Assembly (NCBI GenBank): GCA_029891385.1
Contig: CM057228.1
Location: 62,874,523 to 62,938,522 of the forward strand
Direction of reading: 5' to 3'
DNA: 64,000 nt
From: Erythroxylum novogranatense
Lineage: Eukaryota > Streptophyta > Magnoliopsida > Malpighiales > Erythroxylaceae
Shown here one piece after another: positions 58,718 to 64,000 of this stretch. A program made the translations under genes and the position numbers. Under the pieces are notes generated by a model. It was given only the letters and a program-made list of their open reading frames with translations. It was not told where the DNA came from and made no database searches. Each line of letters opens with the position of its first letter. Position 1 is the stretch's first letter.

Positions 58718-59209
58718 GACCTAAGTCTCCAAGTCAGTCCAAATTTCAGTCTCTAAATCCCAATGGTTCCACATAATTATTTCCTATCAGTAAAATTCTA
58801 ATTTTTCCATTGCCATTGGACAGTGCTTTCAAGATCTTTGTAGGTCGATCGATCGATCACCCAAAACTTTCCGTCAGGGCATTATCTCCGAAATTTCACG
58901 AGAATTTCCTATAAGCCATTATAAATTACAGTCACTCATAAACAGTATCAAATCAGTCAATTGCACTCGATTACTCAAATTCTCAATTAACTCTCAATCC
59001 AGTCAGTTTCAGTCAACTCAGTCAGTTCTTACTTACAATTAAATACCGGAAATCATGAATGCATGTACCTATGGATAAATGCATATGCATTAAACCTGTT
59101 CCTCTACAATTAGAGGCCAGTAACATGCTCATTCAATGAATGCAGTGAAACCTATCAGTATGACTCATAATAACCAAAATACCCTTAATGACAGTGACGG
59201 GATGTTACA

Positions 59210-59357
59210 TGTACATATTCTTTGGATTTGTTTCTGGAAAGTCTGAGATGTATTATATGTGTGTTAAACTAACAATGCATATGTGTACTATTTGATTTTG
59301 TTTGTTCTGTCTTGGGTGGCATCCATGTATCCTCCCAGGGAGTATTTGGGTGTTACA
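59210..59357 (+). repeat. LTR fragment of gypsy element 3
   Basis: 148 bp, the reverse complement of about 46632-46780, ending gggtgttaca. Only the end of the LTR is left. Confidence 0.85.
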
Positions 59358-59362
59358 TCTTT

Positions 59363-59377
59363 TGGTATCAAAGCGCC
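59363..59377 (+). other. Primer-binding site (gypsy element 3)
   Basis: TGGTATCAAAGCGCC, with one base different from the site of element 2. Confidence 0.8.
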
Positions 59378-59477
59378 TGGTTTAGGCGGTTCTGGTTTAA
59401 CCTATTGTTTGCTGTTGAGTGTCTAAGTTGTGTTATGGCCTAATGCGGTGTCCCATGTTTTGTCTATAGTAAGCACG

Positions 59478-60480
59478 ATGGAAGGATCTCACGAGATTGT
59501 TGACGAAGTTGCTAAAAGTAATCAGTCGGAGCAAGCACGGTCGGAAACACCTGGGCCATCAAGGGTCAATCGAGGAGAAGCTGAGGTTCCACCTCCTCCT
59601 CCAGCTCAGGGAGAAGCTTTGCTTAAGCTGTCCCAGGATATGATGACTTTGGTGCATCGGATGACAACACCTAAGGCTCCGTATGGAGCTGAGGAATTTA
59701 CTGGAACTTCTCTGGAAGAATCTGAAGGAGCCGAGTTCTGGATTGAGAAGGTGAAGAGGGTACTGGACGAGATTAGGTGTCCAGCAGAGCAGATGGTGCA
59801 TTGTCTTGTTTCACTTCGCAGGCGACTTATGAATGGTGGAAGTTCGTTATGAGAGTCCCCACTCTGGTCCCTTGACTTGGGATTTCTTTGTCCAAGAATT
59901 GAGAGCCAAGTATGTGATGAGGCGCATGTGAAGGATAAATGGAAGTAATTTCTGAACTTGAGGCAGAGAACTTTATCAGTTGCTGAGTATGATCGGGAAT
60001 TCAACCGACTCAGTAAGTATGCCCCTAACTCCGTGCTTACTGAGGAGTTCCGTTGTTATCATTTTGAAGACGGATTACATGATTCGATTAAGGAGCATCT
60101 GGCAGCGGTTACTGTGCTACAACAAGTGACTTACCACCAGTTGGTACAAGCTGCAATAAAGGTCGAAAGACAAGAGACGATCAGAAAAGAAAGAAGCCAG
60201 AGAAGAGGCTTTACACGAGGAGGCCAGTCTTCGGGAAAACGAAGTCGGGAAGGTAGTTTCTCTACTCCAAGAGGTGCTCAGAGATCAGGGATGCGAGGAA
60301 GGCAACAAAACTATCCTACTGCCTCTAGTAGAGATTCCATTGGGAGTCGAGGTTCTAGTGTTCCAGAGTGCCCACCTCGCTCTAAGCATCATTGAGGTGT
60401 CTGCTCGAGAGTTACTGATGCATGTTTTGGTTGTGGCGACAGATCATGTGGTTGCAAATTGTCCTCGGAGCGATGCGAGA
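59478..60480 (+). pseudogene. Gag (gypsy element 3)
   Basis: Starts at the ATG 59478 (MEGSHEIVDEVAKSNQSEQA), [17 protein letters not shown], frame shift near 59850, then SVAEYDREFNRLSKYAPNSV, DSIKEHLAAVT, and the basic tail RGGQSSGKRSREGSF. A zinc-knuckle text (CFGCGD) lies near 60425. Closely parallel to element 2, reverse orientation. Confidence 0.85.
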
Positions 60481-60599
60481 TAGCACAAGCTAATAGAGAG
60501 GTTTCTCGGGCATCGATTGCAAACAGAGGCCGAGGAAGAGGTCGGCGGATATCGCAGAGTAGAGCTAATCGAGTTCCCGATCGAAAGCGTGAATCGACT

Positions 60600-60960
60600 A
60601 AACTGTACCGCCGCTTCACTGGGCTTATGCACTGAAAGCTCGTGAGGATCAGGAGGCACCAGATGTCATTGCTGGTATGGTTTCTCTCTTTGATTATGAA
60701 AAGTATGCATTATTTGATCCTGGATCTTCGCATTCATATATTTGTGCTGAAGAAATGTTTGATAAGGAGATGCTTATAGATCAGTTCGAATATGACATGC
60801 ATGTAACTAGTCCTCTGGGTAGTAGTGTGTTGGTAAATCAAGTGGTTAGAAATTGTCCAGTTATGATTCAAGGAAGTGAGTATGCAGCGGATCTGATTAC
60901 GTTGCCATTTCACGAATTCGATTTGACTCTGGGTATGGATTGACTGTCTAAACATCAGGC
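60600..60960 (+). pseudogene. Aspartic protease (gypsy element 3)
   Basis: KYALFDPGSSHSYICAEEM with the D-P-G active site; ends TLGMD followed by a TGA, where sister copies read TGG (Trp). Confidence 0.85.
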
Positions 60961-61696
60961 AGTAATTGACTGTAAGGCTAAGACAGTTTTCTTGAGGAGG
61001 CCCGACCAGTCTGAGCTTGTATTTCATGGTGGTTGCACACGAGTTCTGATTAATGTAGTATCTGCTATGCAAGCTCAAAAGTTGCTCAGGAAGGGGTGTG
61101 ACGCTTATTTAGCTTTTGTACTTGATACCCAGAATGAAGGTGCTAAGGAGAAATTGTGTGAGATTCCTGTAGTGAACGAGTTTCCAGATGTTTTTCCTGA
61201 AGAATTGCCTGGAATTCCTCCAGAGAGAGAAGTGGAGTTATCTATCGAAGTTATGCTTGGTACTGCTCCGATATCTAGAGCACCGTATAGAATGGCTCCC
61301 ACTGAGTTGAAGGAGTTGAAGTTGTAGTTACAAGAACTTCTGGATAAGGGGTTTATTAGGCCCAGTATATCACCGTGGGGTGCGCCGGTGTTGCTCGTAA
61401 AGAAGAAGGATGGTACACTGCGCATGTGCATCGATTATCGGCAGTTAAATAGGGTCACAGTGAAGAATAAGTATCCACTGCCAAGGATTGACGATCTATT
61501 TGATCAGTTGAGAGGTGCAGGAGTGTTTTTGAAGATAGATCTGCGATTGGGGTATTATCAGCTTCGGGTAAAGGATGTGGATATACTGAAGACTGCATTT
61601 AGGACCCGTTATGGACATTACGAATTCCTAGTAATGCCGTTCAGGTTAACTACTGCTCCAGCAGCATTTATGGATCTGATGAATCGAGTATTCAGG
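60961..61696 (+). pseudogene. Reverse transcriptase, N-terminal half (gypsy element 3)
   Basis: FPDVFPEELPGIPPEREVEL, MAPTELKELKL, stop, then [40 protein letters not shown] and [20 protein letters not shown]. At RVFRP/P it switches to Gag text ([15 protein letters not shown]), so FIDD and all later domains are absent. Confidence 0.85.
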
Positions 61697-62050
61697 CCTC
61701 CAAGAGGTGCTCAGAGATCAGGGATGCGAGGAAGGCAACAAAACTATCCTACTGCCTCTAGTAAAGATTCCATTGGGAGTCGAGGTTCTAGTGTTCCAGA
61801 GTGCCCACACTGCTCTAAGCATCATTAGGGTGTACGCTGGAGATTCTGGTGCATGTTTTGGTTGTGGCGATCTGAGATCATGTGGTTGCAAATTGTCCCT
61901 GAGCGATGCGAGATAGCCAAGCTACTAGAGAGGTTTCTCGGGCATCGATTGCAAGCAGAGGCCGAGGAAGAGGTCGGCGGATATCGGCCAGAGTACTAAT
62001 CTGAGTTCCCGATCGAAGCGTGACTCGACCATTTGTACCTCTTGCTTGAC
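61697..62050 (+). pseudogene. Gag C-terminus (gypsy element 4)
   Basis: [20 protein letters not shown] then CFGCGD near 61855. Head-to-tail join to element 3. Confidence 0.8.
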
Positions 62051-62058
62051 TCGGGTTT

Positions 62059-62440
62059 ATGACCTGGCTTCGTGAGGATCGGGAGGCACCGGATGTCATT
62101 GCTGGTATGGTTTCTCTCTTTGATTCTAAAAAGTATGCATTATTTGATCCTGGATCTTCGCATTCATATATTTGTGCTGATGAATTGTTTGATAAGGAGA
62201 TGCTTATAGATCAGTTAGAATATGACATGCATGTAACTAGTCCTCTGGGTAGTAGTGTGTTGGTGAATCAAGTGGTTAGAAATTGTCCAGTTATGATCCA
62301 AGGAAGTGAGTATGCAGCGGATCTGATTACGTTGCCGTTTCAAGAATTCGATTTGATTTTGGGTATGGATTGGTTGTCTAAACATCAGGCAGTAATTGAC
62401 TGTAAGGCTAAGACAGTTTTGTTGAGGAGGCCCGACTAGT
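62059..62440 (+). pseudogene. Aspartic protease (gypsy element 4)
   Basis: 126 codons, KYALFDPGSSHSYICADEL and ILGMDWLSKHQAVIDCKAKT, unbroken. Confidence 0.85.
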
Positions 62441-63430
62441 CTGAGCTTGTATTTCATGGTGGTTGCACACGTGCTCTGATTAATGTAGTATCTGCTATGC
62501 AAGCTCAAAAGTTTCTCAGGAAGGGGTGTGACGCTTATCTAGCTTTTGTACTTGATACCCAGAAGGAAGGTGCTAAGGAGAAATTGTGTGAGATTCCTGT
62601 AGTGATCGAGTTTCTAGATGTTTTTCTTGAAGAATTGTCTGGAGTCCCTCCAGAGAGAGAAGTGGAGTTATCTATCGAAGTTATGCCTGGTACTGCTCCG
62701 ATATCTAGAGCACCGTATAGAATGGCTCCCACTGAGTTGAAGGAGTTGAAGTTGCGCTACAAGAACTTGGATAAGGGTTTATTAGACCAAAGATATCACC
62801 GTGGGGAAGTGCGCGGTGTTGCTCGAAGAAGAAGGATGGTACATGCGCATGTGCATCGATTATCGGCAGTTAAATAGGGTCACAGTGAAGAATAAGTATC
62901 CACTGCCAAGGATTGACGATCTATTTGATCAGTTGAGAGATGCAGGAGTGTTTTCGAAGATAGATCTGCAATCGGAGTATTATCGCCGGGTAAAGGATGT
63001 GGATATCTCAAGATCGCATTTAGGACCCGTTATGGACATTACGAATTCTTAGTAATGCCGTCGGGTTAACTAATGCTCCAAAGCATTTATGGATCGATGA
63101 ATAGAGTATTCAGCCTTATCCGGACCGCTTGTTGTGGTGTTTATTGATGATATCCTGGTCTATTCTAAAATGAACATGATCATAGTGAACATCTCCGAAT
63201 TGTATTACGACTCTACGGAAAGGCGGTTGTATGCTAAATTGAGTAAATGTGAGTTACGGCTGTGGAGGTATCATTCTAGGGCATGTTGTCTCATCCGAAG
63301 GAATTAGAGTTGATCCTAGTAAGATAGGCGGTTGTTAATTGGAAGCCACCAAGGAACGTGATGAGAGGTGAGAAGTTTTCGGTGCGGCTGGTTATTACCG
63401 TCGATTTGTTAAGGGTTTTCGGTGATAACA
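62441..63430 (+). pseudogene. Reverse transcriptase (gypsy element 4)
   Basis: [59 protein letters not shown], then many single-base shifts; [12 protein letters not shown] near 63130 and the thumb [13 protein letters not shown] text near 63400. Confidence 0.8.
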
Positions 63431-64000
63431 TCCCTTTAACTAAAAGCTATTCGAAAAGGAGTGAAGTATGAATGGTCCGATAGATGCCGAATAGCTTTGA
63501 TCGGTTGAAAAGTATGCTTATCAAGCTCTGTATTAGTTCAACCTACTACGTAAGGAATATATTACGTATCACGGATGCATCCGGGATTGGGTTAGGTTGT
63601 GTTTGATGCGGAAGGAAGGTAGTTGCTTATGCTTCTCGACAACTAAAGACTCATGACCGTAATTACCTACACGATGATCTGGAGCTTAGCAGATCGTGTT
63701 TGCTTTAAAAATTTGGCGACACTATCGTATGGGGAAAAGTGTAGAATTTTCACGGATCATAAGAGTCAAGTATCGCTACCTGTAAGAACCTGAATCGAGA
63801 CAACGGCGATGGTTGGAGTTATTTAAGGACTATGATTGTATTGTGGACTACCATCGGGTAAAGCTAATGTTGTAGCAGATGGCTTAAGTCGAAAGACTAT
63901 CTCAACTTTATCCTTTGAAGCATTGGATGGAAGTTGGGATCCGATGGAGCCTTGATGACTCAATTGATAACAAGGCCCATGTTGAGACAGAGATTTGTAA
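63431..64000 (+). pseudogene. RNase H and linker (gypsy element 4), cut by the window end
   Basis: Shifted RNase H text ([45 protein letters not shown]) and the linker at 63920-63990 (WKLGSDGAL and the text before integrase). Heavily affected by short deletions. Confidence 0.75.

Larger units (their letters stand above)
57475..59209 (-). repeat. Truncated LTR related to gypsy element 1
   Basis: From ccaaaagcctcaaacactcc to gggatgttaca it follows the second half of the element 1 LTR in order (compare 19030-20622), including TATA box, agaggccagta and tcagtgaaacctatcagtat-like text. The left half and its TG terminus are missing. It ends directly at the LTR fragment of element 3. Confidence 0.8.

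Noticed and set aside
48498..62440. D-P-G in place of D-S-G/D-T-G as an inactivating protease mutation
   Set aside because: The variant is shared by all copies and is familiar from other plant gypsy proteases, so it is a family trait.

Overview
The window looks like a plant (probably eudicot) nuclear chromosome segment. It is AT-rich, carries two intron-bearing plant genes, and otherwise consists of Ty1/copia, Ty3/gypsy chromovirus, LINE, MITE-like and microsatellite DNA. I see no bacterial-style operon, CRISPR array, rRNA or convincing tRNA gene.

Layout. 1-5.4 kb is AT-rich DNA with a palindrome array and a non-autonomous transposon with long terminal inverted repeats (2.78-4.76 kb). 5.4-10.3 kb holds a dispersed repeat (copy 1) followed by a decayed Ty1/copia polyprotein. 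11.1-12.1 kb is a LINE remnant, directly upstream of a two-exon gene of the CFL1/GIR1-like type (12.27-13.11 kb). A 147-bp MITE with a 10-bp target duplication follows at 13.39 kb, and a 1-kb AAT microsatellite lies at 14.77-15.76 kb. 16.4-29 kb is an old LINE split by a 10.6-kb Ty3/gypsy chromovirus (17572-28171, minus strand, two LTRs of about 3 kb, 5-bp duplication GTTGG). 30-32.6 kb is a second LINE, followed by very AT-rich DNA.

The best gene spans 34.3-41.2 kb. It has 13 exons that join without a frame break into a 567-residue PRUNE-like (DHH/DHHA2) protein whose metal-binding residues are largely replaced. A 56-codon upstream reading frame ends on the gene's own start codon. Next come dispersed repeat copy 2, interrupted by a 5'-truncated LINE (41.6-43.8 kb), and copy 3 in inverse orientation (46.1-46.3 kb).

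46.6-64 kb is a cluster of related chromovirus pieces: one minus-strand element with an internal deletion, then a mosaic of short segments in alternating orientation and scrambled order, a partial LTR of the first family, and two head-to-tail plus-strand copies running off the window.

The most informative overall signal is in the sequence itself. Paired LTRs and parallel gypsy copies differ again and again at CAG/CTG trinucleotides (CTG to TCG or CCG, CAG to CGG or CGA, small indels), while the 13-exon gene is clean. That pattern fits uncorrected long-read base-calling error at CHG-methylated sites better than biological decay. Many of the frameshifts in the gypsy reading frames may therefore not exist in the organism. 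I found no clearly new molecular system; the strongest biological leads are the apparent PRUNE-like pseudoenzyme with its overlapping upstream frame, and a small two-helix reading frame with promoter and poly(A)-like signals antisense inside an LTR.
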